Assembly (NCBI GenBank): GCA_011009095.1
Contig: VTPC01008294.1
Coordinates: 62,001 to 126,000 of the forward strand
Direction of reading: 5' to 3'
From: Ignelater luminosus
Taxonomy: Eukaryota > Arthropoda > Insecta > Coleoptera > Elateridae
Length of the DNA stretch: 64,000 nt
Made by a program: the position numbers and the translations under genes. Shown piece after piece: positions 24,380-37,374 of the stretch; within the stretch, counting starts at the first letter, position 1; every line of letters starts with the position of its first letter. The notes below the pieces were generated by a model, which worked only from the letters and a program-made list of their open reading frames with translations, was not told the DNA's origin and made no database searches.

Positions 24380-24700
24380 TGGAAAACATGTCTTAGCTTA
24401 TGCCACTATTGAAAACCTAAGAGAATTATTTGACGAAAGATTAATCAGTGCAAGCCGTTTCGCACCACGATCGTGTGATTTAACACCTTTAGACTTTCTA
24501 TTTCCATATTTAAAAAATTCTGTGTTTAAAACTCCAATGCATACTATAGGTGACCTAAAAAAACGATATTAGCAACTTTGTGAGTGAATTAGTAACGTTA
24601 TACAAAATGTGTTTGATAATATGAAGCGACGGATAAATTTATGTGCCGAAAACAACGGAGAACACTTTCAACATTTGTTATAATAATTTATGTTTATTAA
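24380..24700 (+). mobile_element. Mariner-type transposase C-terminal fragment
   Basis: The plus strand reads FDERLISASRFAPRSCDLTP, LDFLFPYLKNSVFKTPMHTI and GDLKKRY, with a stop, then NVFDNMKRRINLCAENNGEH and FQHLL. The CDLTPLDF and FLFPYLKN motifs and the closing R..LC....G.HF are typical of this transposase class (third catalytic Asp region onward). The N-terminal two thirds are missing. Confidence 0.7.
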
Positions 24701-25054
24701 ATTTCAATATTAACAGACCCGAATAAATTTATTTCATCTCGTTTATTGTTAGGACGCATGTTTTAATACCTTAAAATGTCCTTTTAGAGATTTCAACTGC
24801 TAATGTTTGACATTTAACCTTTGGTTGACGTTAATCAACTGTCAAAGTCTACTTATAACAGACGTACTATGTTCTCCGTTTAAAGATGACTCGATTTTGG
24901 GATTTTTTGGACACTCATTATGCAATATGCAATAGTACAAGACTGGCTCGATCATGGCTAGTAATATAGCAAGACATTTGGTTATTTCGAGTAGTTTGTT
25001 ATTCTGAACGAAGTATCGCAGTGTGATTGATTCGAGCTGTCAGATTTGCAAGAT

Positions 25055-25951
25055 TTAGCACTGGTGTTTTGTAAGCAATTTCCTTAAGGCGTCCCCATAA
25101 AAAATAATATCCAGAACACTAAAGTCGGGGATCCTCGGTGGCCATGGTACTGATCCACCACCACCGAACCATCTTTCAGGAAATTCTGTATTTAGATGTT
25201 CACAAAATACTGCACCATAATGAGCGGGAACACCATCCTTCTGGAAACACATATTTCTAAGAATTGTCAAGAGAACACCGTCCAACAGGTCTATAAGAGT
25301 TTGCCTAAGAAATTGAAAATAACTCTCAGAATTTAGTCGATTTGGGAAAATATGAGGACCAATAAGTCTTCTCCCAATAATTTAAAAACATTTAAACTAA
25401 AACGGTGTTGATGATAGTGGTTTCTTAATGCGTATGGGTTTTCTTCAGCCTATTGATTAACATTGTGCATCATAAATACATTATCACGCGTGGATATTGA
25501 TTCATTGATCCAAAGAATGCATGAAATAAAATTGGGATCATTTTTTTGATGATTTAATATTCATTCGCTAATTTGCACCCTTCGATTATTATCTTCAGGC
25601 AGAAGTTCTTATACACTAGTAATATGATAAGGATATAGGTTTTCTTTTCTAATTCTGGCACTATACACCCTGTGTGCTTTTTTCGGGATTGTTCTTGATT
25701 GCTAGAACAACAGCTTCTTCTGTCTCAGGTGTCCTAACTGTTCGTGGTCTGCCTCGATAAAAAGATGGAGTAGGTGCTAAACTACCTGTTACTTTCAATC
25801 TTCGCTTCAAACATCGAATTGTATTTGTACTTGGATGCCGTCGTGCTGGATAGTAAAGCACATTGTCCTGCAGCTTTGCGAAATTCCTATTACAGGGACC
25901 ATAAATTAAAATCATATCGATATGCTCATCCAAGGAGTAATTCATAATCAA
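25055..25951 (-). mobile_element. Mariner-like transposase remnant (HTH plus DDE pieces)
   Basis: Minus strand, N to C: an N-terminal helix-turn-helix region, YSLDEHIDMILIYGPCNRNF, ARRHPSTNTIRCLKRRLKVT, GRPRTVRTPETEEAV and NNPEKSTQGV (25951-25661). The catalytic end is QKDGVPAHYG, FPERWFGGGGSVPWPPRIPD and FSVLDIIFYG (25285-25055). The second and third Asp positions are recognisable (QKDG; RIPDF). The middle third is out of frame. It resembles insect transposases with a DUF4817-type N-terminus. Terminal repeats were not resolved. Confidence 0.75.
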
Positions 25952-26487
25952 ATGATTTTAATTTTTATCAAACAACATAATTTTTACAATATGACATTTG
26001 TTTTTTTACTGGAACTTGAATAAGTACAGCATAGTAGTACATCACAAAATTGCAGTCTACGAAAACTAATGAATTTGAAGAAAGCAGCTTTTTCACATTT
26101 TCAGTAAACAGTAAGAAGGCTTATTAGTTCTTTGTTAAAAATAGACCGCATTGAAAAGTATAATACTTTGAGTACTAAATTTCCTAGCAAGTAGTGTTCT
26201 TCAGTATAAAACTTCCACTGTTGTTTTCTGAAATACTAGACGTCCGTCGGAGGAAAATTTTAATAGCAGATTTACGTCTTTAAGTTATAATGGAAGATTT
26301 CTGTATAGTTTGTGTAAGATCTTTTTGATACACTCTGTATATATAAGATGGATCAGAGTTGTACAGTCAGGATTGATTGCTTTAATTGGTGGATCGTGCT
26401 TCGTTGTGTGTTGCTATGGAAATTCTATTCTAAAACATGCGCATTTTGGATCGTATATTGCCGCCGAAACTGCGACTTTGCTCAACT

Positions 26488-27012
26488 CTATGTATATACA
26501 GTATTTCCATTTTACGTGTCCTCCCCTGAATGTTTGGGAATAGGCAACACGTCTTACAATTCAGAGATACCTTTGTGTAATTACAGATTTTAAAAACAAA
26601 ATGGATCATATTTGTATAGTTAGTTTTCTGTAATGCCTATATGTCAATGTCAAAATTCTTCAATTTTTGCTGGTTAGAAATATAATTTGCTTTTTTAAAA
26701 AAATACAATAAGAATAATTATAAATATTATAAAACTTTAATAAGAATTTAATAATAAACAAGAACACTTATTTAACAAAAAGAAAGTAAACAAAATGTAC
26801 AGGTTTGTACAAAAGTTAAATAAAAAATATAACCAACAAATGTCAAACAGTCGACTTTTGTCAGTTTTTAAATTCACAGCCAACTATGGTTCAATTAACA
26901 AGTGTTGAACGTTTTAAAGAAAAGCCGGCTCTGAATAGTAAGACGTGCTGCCTATTTTCAAACATTCAGGGGAGGGACCCGTAAAATTGGCATACTGTAT
27001 GTATATGTGTAT
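26488..27012. mobile_element. Foldback element with Tc1/mariner-like ends
   Basis: TCCTCCCCTGAATGTTTG and TAGGCAACACGTCTTAC on the left recur inverted at 26930-26985, with TATATACAGTAT-type ends outward. The open frames on both strands here are translations of the arms and not genes. Confidence 0.6.
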
Positions 27013-29815
27013 AGGAACTCCGCATGCACGGAACCTACAGTAAGGCCACTTGCCAAAGATCGAGTTACTCTTCATGAGCTGTAGGAATTTTATCATGTAG
27101 GACTACTCCCTGTAGCTCTATTTCCTGTTATACTTCTCACTCAGTTTAGAATAAGTGTCTACACTGTCAGTGTAATTATTTTAGCACTAATATAGTAGTG
27201 CAACTGCATTAAATGGAGACTGAATTTCTAAATTCACATGTTATCTGGATGTTCCCTAGAGAAGCAGTTTTATTCTGTTCGAGAGAACAATACTGTGTTC
27301 CAAGAATGAGAAGAAAGAGTGTTAATACTTTAAAATGGATTTACAAGTCGCGGTTTTTGAGCCTTCTGTTGTTTTTAAATCGTAGAAACTAATTTTGATG
27401 ATTGCGAGATATATCGTCAACATCCAGTCTAATAGTTTTTGTAAACGTTTTCTCTGGGTTTTTTGGCACCGCCACTGCTCTCTTCTTATGATAGAATGAA
27501 CAAAGGCAATAAGATTTTTGATCTCAATATACGAAGAAGTGAATTCAGATCGTAACCGTAAATATACCATGCAACTATAGTGTAGTGAGACTTCCAACAT
27601 TAGACCTCGGCGAAATGGGAACCTGGCTGGAAGAGTGTCAAGAAAGATCCTTGACACATTTACGTCTTTTCCTTCCTAATTGAAATAACATTACTATGAA
27701 GTGTGCTAAAAATGTTTTGTTTAGGAGAAAGGTTCTGCATCCCTTTAAACATGAAAAAGTAAATTCAGTATAGAAACCATTAACAGCGAATATTGGTATT
27801 TCTTAACAGAATTAGTTGTTCGTTCTATATGATCAAAAAAGTATGCGACCAAAGCTTTTTAAAGAGATAAAGCCGTAAGGCTACCCTGATTTCCTAAGAA
27901 ATTTCCTAGTATGTTTACAACAATTATGAGTTTTTTAATATAAGTATGTCATTACATTCGCATGAATAAAAAGAGGCAATGGTATTTCAATCTTATTATT
28001 ATATCTTATTATAAGTAACTTTATCGTATGATTCGTAGGTATATCCTTTTTTGAGGAAAAGGATGATTTAATAATCAGTTAGCAGTTATTATCTTATTAT
28101 TTATTCGTTTTATTAAACAATAACAAAGCAATGTTAACGATATTCAAAATAATAAGCGTTCATAGTTATTCTGTACCGATGCATTGCGATAATTTAGTAC
28201 AGATGTCCTTGTCTTCATAAAACATACACGTCATTTTAATTTATATAAATTCTGATTCATTATATTACTCTGTATTCTACAAAAAGGAAGATAACAATAA
28301 TAAGAAGCTAGTAGGTACTCATATTCCTAGCGATTAGGACTAGATCAAATTTGCAAATGCAAATGAATATATTATTTACTTTAAATTTACCACAATCATT
28401 TTTCTTGTGACCCTTAATTCAGCATTTTACACATTTTAAGTTCATAAAAGGCATTACTCTTGATGTACTAGAAATTAATCTCTTTATTGTGTTTATTTTC
28501 CTTTGTTAACTTAAAATGGATAAAATTCTATTCAATACTAACTTATTTACTTACTTTCCTTTTACTTAAAAAAAAATAAATTTTGAAAGCTTCCATTTAA
28601 AGCTAATAATATCAGAGCCGTTCGAAAGACAGTTCTCATTATCATTCCTCGATTCTTTTCCCATCGACATTTTTTTCGTTAAATACAGGCACTCTTTTTA
28701 TTTTAAAGAGCCCTTCAAGTTGAAAAGAACGCTTTGGTAAACCCAAGCATAATTGGTATCAAATCTTTATACAAACATATCAGATTGAGCATGTAAAACT
28801 AAAGCGAGAGTGTGCCGTTTCCTTGGTTACGATGCTTTGGGGGGATGGGCGCATCCCTCTCTGGGAACGATGGGAACAATTGCACCCGCTAACAAAACGA
28901 TCATCGTTCAACAAAACTATCAAAATCCATTTCAATTCTCATTAAAGGTTATTTAACACGTAGTATTATTTAAATGTATTTGGACAAATTAATACCACGT
29001 AACGTGAATGATTTTATACGAATATCTGAAACTAATGTTTTATCAAGGTGTAAAAAACAAAACTGAATGTAAAAATAAATTATAATTTTATATTATAAAA
29101 ATTTACTATTATGATACAAAATAATGACTACAATTAAAACATAAAATCTAAAGTGTTATAACTAATAGGACAGAAATTTGGTACACCGTGTGTCCATGAA
29201 GGTACGTAGTATGTATACCATAGGAATAACACAATGCTAAAAATAAACAGAAATAAAGGATCAATTTCTGCTCCGGCGGCGGCGTGCTTTGTAGCAACAA
29301 TTGACGCGTGAGTCAAATGTTTCCAACTTGGTAAAATCAGTGCCCATTCTAAATATTTAGTAACAAATTGCCGCCGAGTTAAAAGATGAACAGGTGTATG
29401 GTTTCAGAAAAAGTTCAAATCGTAGAATCTTTCAACGCCACCGCCGTTATAATACTTATTGAACCTAGTGTGACACTATTTAAAAAATCATAAATCTATA
29501 GGTACAGAAACTAAAATTTAACGAAGTATAAATTATTAAATGATTTTGATAGCGAACTGCAGATGCTGTCAAGAAGACGATCACAGCGGAAGTTGAATCT
29601 TTGTCTATGGTATATGTACTATGTATGATATATAAACTATAAAGAGTCTAGTATTTCCATTATTAGTTTTTTTTTTTTTTTATTAATAATAAAGATCATT
29701 ACGAAGTCTGTCTTCCGCAAAATGCATCCCTTCCAGTGAAGCACTTGCCTGTCTCTCTCTGCAATACGTAAATATTCATACCTATACTGCATTATTCAGA
29801 AATGTAAACTGATAT
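27013..29815. other. No gene recognised
   Basis: The 111-codon minus frame at 27322-27657 has no motif I recognise and no splice support. The 29134-29316 frame lies in sequence with a mariner-like ACACCGTGTGTCCATGAAGG terminus and is probably transposon-derived. A T15 tract occurs near 29669. Confidence 0.45.
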
Positions 29816-31012
29816 TTACCGTTTCTGTGATTGTTTCTTTAATCCAGGTGGGCTGTTTAAGTTCTGATTTTTATTTATTGGTTTAGGAACAGGAGGATCA
29901 AACCTTCTCAGACTCGTCGGTTTACTTAAAGGGTTTCTGTCTAATGTAGGGCTTCGTTTGAAACTGTCGTTATGTTCTCCTGACATCGTATATCTTTTCG
30001 ACAGTTCTTCATTCGGACTTAGCGTTTTTCCAATTGGCCTAAGAACACGTAAATTTACAAATACATTTGGAGATGGGGAAGTATAGGTTCGAATCATGTC
30101 CGTGGCGATGAGAATCTTTAAATTAATTTAAAATCTGTAATGCAAATAGTTTAGGGTATATAAATAATAGTTTCTCAGATGTTTTAAGCTGGCGTGAGCT
30201 CATTTCTAAACTAAAGACCCAGCCAAATAACCTATAAAAGTAAAAAAACCAGTCTGTCGATCCCTTTCTCAGAAATTCTGTTGGGTCATTATAATTATAT
30301 TTTATAATTAATTATAATTTTCTTAAATGACTATAATTCAAGAAAATTCTTCCTTTTCACATCCTTTCTTAATTATATTTTTCTCTTGAAACATTTATTC
30401 CACCTTATTCTAACAAATTTCTTTATCTAACATAAACCAAATAAAGTGCATTATCGAATAGTAATTTGAGATATAATGATAATGACCCTACAGTATACTA
30501 AAAAGATTTTTTAGAAATGGAATTTTCAAGTTATAAACAATAGAATATTAAAACGCAATGGTATTCTTTTTGTTTCAGGTATTTTATGATTCCAAGTACC
30601 ACAAAAATTATAAATAAATAAAACTGAATATAGTAATAATCATCTAAGAAAGAATTTTGACAAGCAGTTTTACAAAGAATTACTGGCTTAAAAATAAAAT
30701 TCCATGAAAAGATAGTGACCAATTGTAGTACTATCTGATAAATTCTTAGAATAATATACACAATCATCCTTATAATAAATTAACAACTTACCTTGGTTTA
30801 AATGTTACTGAAGTATTTTCCTGTTCTTTCTTTAAAGACAAGGAAATCTTATGTATCCAGGTAAACAGACCAATTACACATCCAATGAGTATCAGTATCG
30901 AGCCAGCAAATACAACACAGACAACGTAAAATATTAATTTTAGATCATCAAAATCTGCCTGAGACACCATTCTAGTATTATCAGCCCTTGAATCAAGAAC
31001 TTCAGTGATATT
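29816..31012 (-). CDS. Single-pass membrane protein, last two exons, unrecognised
   Basis: Exon 31012-30792 follows TTTATTTTTTAG and encodes NITEVLDSRADNTRMVSQAD, one hydrophobic segment of about 28 residues (LIFYVVCVVFAGSILILIGC and on to LFTW), then HKISLSLKKEQENTSVTFKP. Its donor is CCAAG|GTAAGT (phase 2). The exon 30038-29816 follows GTGTTCTTAG and restores the frame as R-PIGKTLSPNEELSKRYTM. It encodes a Ser/Pro/Lys-rich, disordered tail ending KKQSQKR. The positive residues after the membrane segment suggest the tail is cytoplasmic. About 147 residues are visible and the N-terminal part is upstream. I do not recognise the family. The splice frame is consistent, but the pairing is my inference. 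Confidence 0.5.
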
Positions 31013-32944
31013 CTAAAAAATAAACACTTAGATTACAGAAGTATTGAGAACACTTACATTTCTGTGAAATTATCTCGCTTTAATAAATAAATAAACTGTG
31101 AATTACATAAATCATTTTGATATCTAAAAATATCTGTATCAAAATATTTTCATCTTAAAAAGTGTATGAATTTGAATAGTCATAATTCATAAAAATATAC
31201 GAGTAGAAATATGAGAAGAAACTTAAACGGCCTTAAAGAGGACAAATTTAAAATTCGAAAGAATATTATCAAGGAAGTAATGATTCTGTTTCCTATATTA
31301 TTGCTTATACTCGAGACAAAAAGTCAGTAAAATATCAATTCCAATGGTCTTCGCAATCTCTAACGGCAAATGAGAATATTGACGGGGGGGAGTTTTCATT
31401 ATTGCTCGTTTCATCACGTTAAGAGTTAGTTTTCTCTTCTGGACAACGAGTTCTAAAGTTATGCACATTGGTAGAACTTAACAGAAAAATTCAAAGACAA
31501 TGGCCGTCGTTAATTCAAAAGAAAGGGAAAATAAATTTGAAACTTGGATTCGAACCACAAATACTTCTATGTAAACCCAGTGTTGAGGCAGTACAGCTTG
31601 TATTTTATTATCAAAAGCTATAAAGTTTTCAAAGTCGAAACAAGTTTATTGTAAGCGGATCGTGGCTACGTAATACTAAAAATTTCGACCAATGAGATTA
31701 CGATCTCCATTAATTTTAACGCCAAAAACCATTAGAAGTTTAAGTGCATCCCTGTATAAATTAAAGGATTAGTTGGACATTGCTCAGGAACATAATATTT
31801 AAGACTATTAAAACCGAAAAAGCTTAAACATGCAAGTACGGTGAGTTCAAAAAAAAATCTATGGCGATTACCCATGAATTTATTGACGCTTGTCTGTTTT
31901 TCAATTCAAATATGTAAGACCTATTCAAAAATTCACATCACAGAAAAATTAGGTTGTAGGAACAGACATGTGTCAATAAATCCATTAGGTGACCGCAATC
32001 AATCTTCTTTTTCGATCTCGTTTTATTATATTGCTGTGGATTTCGAGGATAATCTAAAAATCCGAAAATAAGATAATTTCAATAAACTTAATATGAATTA
32101 AGAAGAAGTATGTTAATTAAAGTCTGATTAATCGAATATGTTATAGAAACGAAATGGAAATTATGTAATATAAAAATTAAAATGTTAAGTAATTTGTTTT
32201 GAGAAGTTGCGTGATGCTTACATGTTTAAGAATCTTAAAAATTAACTTTAAATTTATTATAAAAATTAAAACTATTAGGTAGATAGTTTGAGGAATAATT
32301 TAAAATATTAATTAATTTGTTTTAGGAAGTTTATGTAATTATTTGATATTGTTGTAAATAGAGGTATAGATAGAACGTTTGTTTAAATGTAGAATATCAT
32401 GTCTAATAGTTGTAAAAGTTCTTTATCATTATAAATTATTAAATATAGGGCAGGAGGAGAATTTTAGTCGGTTATGTTAAGATTTCAAAAAGGTCAGTTA
32501 CTATTAAAGTGGTCAGTTGCTATTAAGATTCCAACCAAGTCAATTATTATTAAGATTTCGATGAATCATTATTAAAATTCCAAAGTTGTTAGTTATTATC
32601 GAGATTTCGAATAATCATGTTACATCGTCAAAGTATTCAAATCAAATTATTGTGAGGATCTCATAGTATTCAGATAACTTAAGAATTAATAAAGTTAATG
32701 TATAGTACTTTTATTGGTGCTGTTATTTTTATTAAAAATTAAATTTTCATCGACACCATATACCACCGCAATATATTAATAAACGTGTTTTAATAAGTTT
32801 TGATAATTTTGGATATTGTGTCTTTAATTAGGTTAGTTAGTATACAGACTTGAACCTTTAATTTGGCGTTTTTCTCGGAAACAGAGAATTTTCTTGAAAA
32901 ATGTTAAGTATTTACTTATATGTGCCTTTTTCTGTAGACAACTG
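31013..32944. other. No gene recognised; degenerate short repeats
   Basis: At 32489-32630 short units containing GTTA(T/C)TATTAA and AGATTTCGA recur irregularly. Upstream exons of the membrane-protein gene could lie here, but none is recognisable. Confidence 0.4.
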
Positions 32945-33162
32945 CAGTGGCGTAACAACTATCGAGCTCCCCCCCCTTGAGCTCCAAACCGTCTAGACCG
33001 ACAGAAGACCCCTCGGTATTTTAACATGGAGGATTCCCCCATAGGTTTCCCGAACGAGTACGAAACCCCTCGGGCTTCTAGCCAGACACAGACGTCCCCT
33101 AAAGACTTGTCAGACTAACCCCGCCGCATTGCAGGGATTGCGGAGTTGTTGGTACGCCACTG
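32945..33162. mobile_element. hAT-like MITE, 218 bp
   Basis: Ends CAGTGGCGTAACAAC and, reversed, CAGTGGCGTACCAAC. Flanks GACAACTG and CACGACCG match at 5 of 8. The interior is GC-rich relative to its surroundings. Confidence 0.7.
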
Positions 33163-33278
33163 CACGACCGGATAGTGCATCTAAATATAAAGACGTGATG
33201 TAAAAATCAAGAAAAAAACCGATAAGAAGAAAGTTATCAAAAGATACTAAAGTAGTCTGGGGCATATATATATATATA

Positions 33279-34245
33279 CTGGGTGTCTCAGACCATCACC
33301 CCTCCAGATTTTTCGATAAAAGGAATGGTTCCCTTACAAAGTTTGACGGGCTCTTTCGGATGGTGTAAAAATTGAAAACCCCCGAGCGCCCTTTATTGGG
33401 GGGATGAGGGGCAACTCTAAAACTGTAAATGGAAACCCCTATAGTTTATTGCAAATTTGGATTCTAAACCGCAAAATACGTATAATATATTTGAAACATC
33501 TTTTTCGATTCGTAACAGATGGCGCTGTAAACGCAAAGAACTTCTTTGAACAACGATTCTTTCCCCGCCAGAATGACTGCTTGCATCATTTAGAATTGAG
33601 CAGACATTGAACATCTTCTTTCATAAAAGTATATGCATTATTGTAGAATTGTTTTTCGGTTGAAATAAATTAAGAAAAAATAAATCCACTGTTCATTTAA
33701 ATTTTTAATTCCAGTTTGACAAATGCAGTTTAGAATGCAAAGTAAATTTTTTCATTCAACATGCTTTTTTTTAGGAATCAAAAAAATGCATAAAAACGGG
33801 ATCGATGTAAAATATAAAACTGTCCTACTCTACTTATCCCCCTTCGGCAGCTCAATCTTAGCACAATTTAATAATTATTTCGATAATATTCAATAAGTTT
33901 ATTTTAATCTTTTGATCGGAAGTGTATTTCGTAGGATAAGATTTCAGCTAAGAATTTTTTTGTGTTTACTGCGCCATCTGTTACAAATTGAAAAAATTGT
34001 TTTAAATAAATTATAAAATACGTATTTTGCGGCTTAGAATCCAAATTTGCAATAAGATATAGGGGCTTCCACTTACAAAATTTAAAGTTGCCCCCCATTC
34101 CTTCAATAAGGGGGGCTCGGGGGTTTTCAGTTTTTACCCCATCCGAAAGAGCACGTCAAACTTAGTAAGCGAATCGTTTGTTTCATCAAAAAATCTCAAA
34201 TCCCTTAATTTTAATAGGAGTGGACGGGTAGTTTGAGACACCCGG
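33279..34245. mobile_element. Palindromic Tc1/mariner-type MITE, 967 bp, TA-flanked
   Basis: Ends CTGGGTGTCTCAGAC and, reversed, CCGGGTGTCTCAAAC, with TA on both sides. Arms of about 300 bp share blocks such as GGCGC(T/A)GTAAACRC and TTGCAAATTTGGATTCTAA. Open frames on both strands within the arms are mirror translations. Confidence 0.8.
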
Positions 34246-36092
34246 TATAAACAGTGTGTCCCCCAGATAAGGTTTAGAGTAGGTGTAATTGATACAAAAT
34301 TTCAAGATACAAAAAAAACTTATTCTTTATAAAAGTTTTTGCTTACTTCAAAAGTAACTTTTATTTTCCTTATCTAAGCTCAATTCTGTATTCTTGTGAT
34401 CTGTAATGATCTTATGACAATTAATGGAACTTCATGTCTGTTGTCTTGGTGTCTAATATGCAATTCAAATACTCACTGATACACTTCTAACTTTTGTAAA
34501 TAAAAAATCTTTTGTTTAACTTTTAAATAAAATGTATTTTAATGCAGTTGATTGATTTTATTTTGATTTGGTTTAGCTCTAAATAACAATCTTCTAAATG
34601 ATAAACAAAGAGTAAAGAAAATCTTTTAGTTTTTTATACTAATACCTGCTACAACCACAACCATAAAGCAATTTGTATTTCTAAGGATATTTGAAGAGGA
34701 TGGTAAAAATTGTAGTGATGTGAGAACGAATATAGCTTTAGCTTGCAATAGTTCTTGTCCACAAAAATGGAGGTTGTTTATATTACCAACAATGTGCAGT
34801 AAGTACCAGAATGCTGATGAATTATAATCATCATGACTACATATTAACAATTTTGAAAAATAAAACGAACCCTACAGTAGAAATTCTGTTTGTTCAGGTT
34901 ATTTCCAGTTGGACTGTTATTTCTGTGTTTGATCTTATATGCTTAAGTTCTGGAGCATATTGATCATATTTACTGAACTAGTAATAAAAATCGAATTAAA
35001 GTAAAGACAGTGTTATGTAGGATGATTATCAATTCACAAACAAAATTTTATAAAAATTGATAAACTGTTTGAAATAGCTACTGGGATGCCCTTTTGGAGG
35101 TATCTAGCTCTATTAGAATTCGATAAACTGGAAAACAGAAAAACAAGGGTTCTTCTAATTTTTCTCGCAAAACACATCTTTAAAGTTTGGCATCCAAGTT
35201 GAGAGACACCCTGCTGTATAATAAGCTTCGGGGATTTAGAAAGTAAGAATAAAGATTCTATGCAGAGAAAGGAAAGAAAAATTAAACAAAAAAAGTGATA
35301 AAATGTAGTAAACTAACTTCAAAGACTACAACTTGCTCTTAATAACAAAAGTTTTATTTAATTTGAACTTGCTTTTAAAATTTCAGGTTTTGTATTTGAA
35401 AATGTTCTTTGTTTTCAGGTTCATACAAAACCCTGCTTATCAACAAGCACAAACATGATGTTCAATACACCAACTCAAGAAATTTTTAATATAACATGGC
35501 AATCTAAAATAAATACCTGAGAATATTCACACACTAACTCCAAAACAATATATTTCAATATTCAATATTCTGGTCATTATAATAAAACAATATTTCACAT
35601 TTATATACAAATATAAAAAAATAAATGGCACTTACAATCATTTTTTATTATATCACCACTTTAACAACACCTTTTCTCATGCATAAAAATCATACAAGTA
35701 TAACTTTATGCATACTTCATTATTTATCTAATCTTTTCTTTTTTACTTGGAAAATATCGCAGGAAGCTAGTGTGGTTATGATTCATATTGTTCTTTTTAA
35801 ATTCAAAATACTATCTCTTAATCCACAATCAGATAATCAAATTGGGAATTGATGAATACTTTACTAGTATTTGGGATATCATTTCTTTATCAGTGGATTT
35901 AAGTATAAAATACGTATGATGTTTAGTAGTTACTATCACTTGAAAAAAAATATTCTTTACCTAATTACCTCATTCAACTATCATAGTATCTGGAATTAAA
36001 TTGAATCATATTTTACTGAAACTTGACATAATTTTAAAACATTGTCTTATATTGCAAAATGTACAATATGAAATTACATTTAATATGAACAC
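34246..36092. other. Mostly noncoding; possible plus-strand short exon
   Basis: At about 35419 an acceptor-like TTTGTTTTCAG is followed by a short frame, FIQNPAYQQAQT and a stop. It could be a terminal exon of a plus-strand gene, but no preceding exon was found. A transposon-like end GAGACACCCTGCTGTATA lies at about 35204. Confidence 0.3.
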
Positions 36093-36098
36093 TTTATT
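36093..36098 (-). promoter_or_regulatory. Polyadenylation signal AATAAA for TMEM267
   Basis: Minus-strand AATAAA six bases past the TMEM267 stop codon. Confidence 0.65.
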
Positions 36099-36103
36099 TG
36101 TGA

Positions 36104-36780
36104 TTAAACAATTCTAATATATTCATTTTGTCTTTCAGTAATATCAATGTAGTGCATAACTAAGCATACAAAATATGGTATCAAAATTGTCAAAATAATA
36201 TACAAAACATATGAGATTGGAGTAGTCGAACCCCAAGGATAAATCCAGAATCCCCTTCTAGTTGCATCTCTTGTATGATGACTAGTAAATGCAATAAATA
36301 TAATCAGGCCTAATCTTAATAACCATCTTATTTGTACAAAATAGGCAATTAATATTACAGACAATGTTAACAGCAATAATAATGACGAGCAGTGAAGTAA
36401 TGGACGATTTTGTAAATTGGTTGCATCCTAAAAAATATAACAGATTACGTACTTACGTAATAATCGATAATGCAACTAGATAAACTCACCTTTAAGTTAA
36501 ACGAACGAGCAGCAATAAAATGGTCCAAATCAATAAATGATGCTGTTATAGTACACAATGCTATTTCAAATAGTGTATGCAAAGGATATCTGTTCTTAAA
36601 ATATAAACACACAATCAACCATGAAAGTCCACCAATTATTGCATGTGTAATATTATCAAAAAATGCTTTATAAATATGTAGTTTTGAATATTGGACTACA
36701 TAATCACCTATTATAGCAACTAATATTAATAACGTTACTAAATAAATATGAATACCAAATATAATTTCATGAAATAACAT
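36104..36780 (-). CDS. TMEM267: Transmembrane protein 267 homologue, two exons
   Basis: A small multi-pass membrane protein of unknown function, conserved in animals (human C5orf28/TMEM267). Exon 36780-36490 encodes 97 codons and ends FNLK|GTGAGT in phase 0. Exon 36427-36104 starts after TTTTTTAG with DATNLQNRPLLHCSS and ends in TAG. The protein is 204 residues against 215 in human. Diagnostic blocks match the human protein: DNITHAIIGGLSW, IDLDHFIAARSFNLK, RPLLHCSS, FTSHHTRDATRRGFWIYPWG, YFVCLVMHY. Four to five hydrophobic helices are visible. I chose ATG 36780 because an in-frame TAA lies 16 bases upstream (36796-36798). A different open frame (about 36885-36738) overlaps the start; see the findings. 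Confidence 0.9.
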
Positions 36781-37199
36781 TCCTTTAACCTCACATTATT
36801 TAAAGTTTCATTATTTACAAATGATTTCATAGCACGGTTGCCAATATATGAATATGCTTTTCCTGTCTCTTCATAAGAATCTGAAGATCGTTAATTAATA
36901 GAAGTAATGCATTATCTTAGATTAACAGTTAGTTATTACAATAATTACTTTACAATAAATTAAAAATAACATCTAGATATAAAAATGTTAATAAAAGATT
37001 CGAATTTCAAAACATTCGCAAATATCTCAGGGACTACTAGATGGCGCTTATGGACGACGTTTTATTATTTCGAGTTCCAATACATAATTATAATAGTAGA
37101 GTCCCTCAGTACAGGTGGTACAGCTAAGAACGAGGTGTGCAAAATATACAGGCGTAAGTCGCCATATTATTCTTCTTCTCAGTTTAACGTCATTCTTAA

Positions 37200-37374
37200 A
37201 GCCACCACTTATATTCAAGTCAAAGCCAGTCGATGCTTGACAACAACACTTGAACAAATAACAATCGTAAATTGAGCTGTTGTTCCACGTCAAACTTGAC
37301 AAGTTTAAACGTCAAAATTATAAGTTTGAGGTTACTAGAATTTAAATTATAAAGAAAAGCATAATTAGTAATAC
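37200..37374. repeat. Arm sequence shared with the 23630-24243 foldback
   Basis: CAAAGCCAGTCGATGCTTGA, AAATTGAGCTGTTG and ACTTGACAAGTTTAAACGTC correspond to the right arm of the 23630-24243 element, with small deletions. Here the arm abuts the intron side of the 37375-37551 exon. Confidence 0.65.

Noticed and set aside
27322-27657. 111-codon minus-strand open frame
   Set aside because: Long for the region, but no recognised motif, no acceptor or polyadenylation signal that fits, and unusual composition.
29134-29480. Possible mariner-type transposase start (MNRCMVSEKVQIVESFN)
   Set aside because: Only about 20 residues resemble such a start, and no catalytic region or matching terminus was found.
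31535-31590. Second tRNA-like B box (GGTTCGAATCC, minus strand)
   Set aside because: No convincing A box or stems; a single B box is expected by chance in a window this size.
32489-32760. Degenerate repeats that might mark an old retroelement terminus
   Set aside because: No coding region, primer-binding site or paired terminal repeat could be identified.
35419-35457. Plus-strand terminal exon FIQNPAYQQAQT
   Set aside because: The acceptor is good, but with 12 codons and no upstream exon it cannot be supported as a gene.
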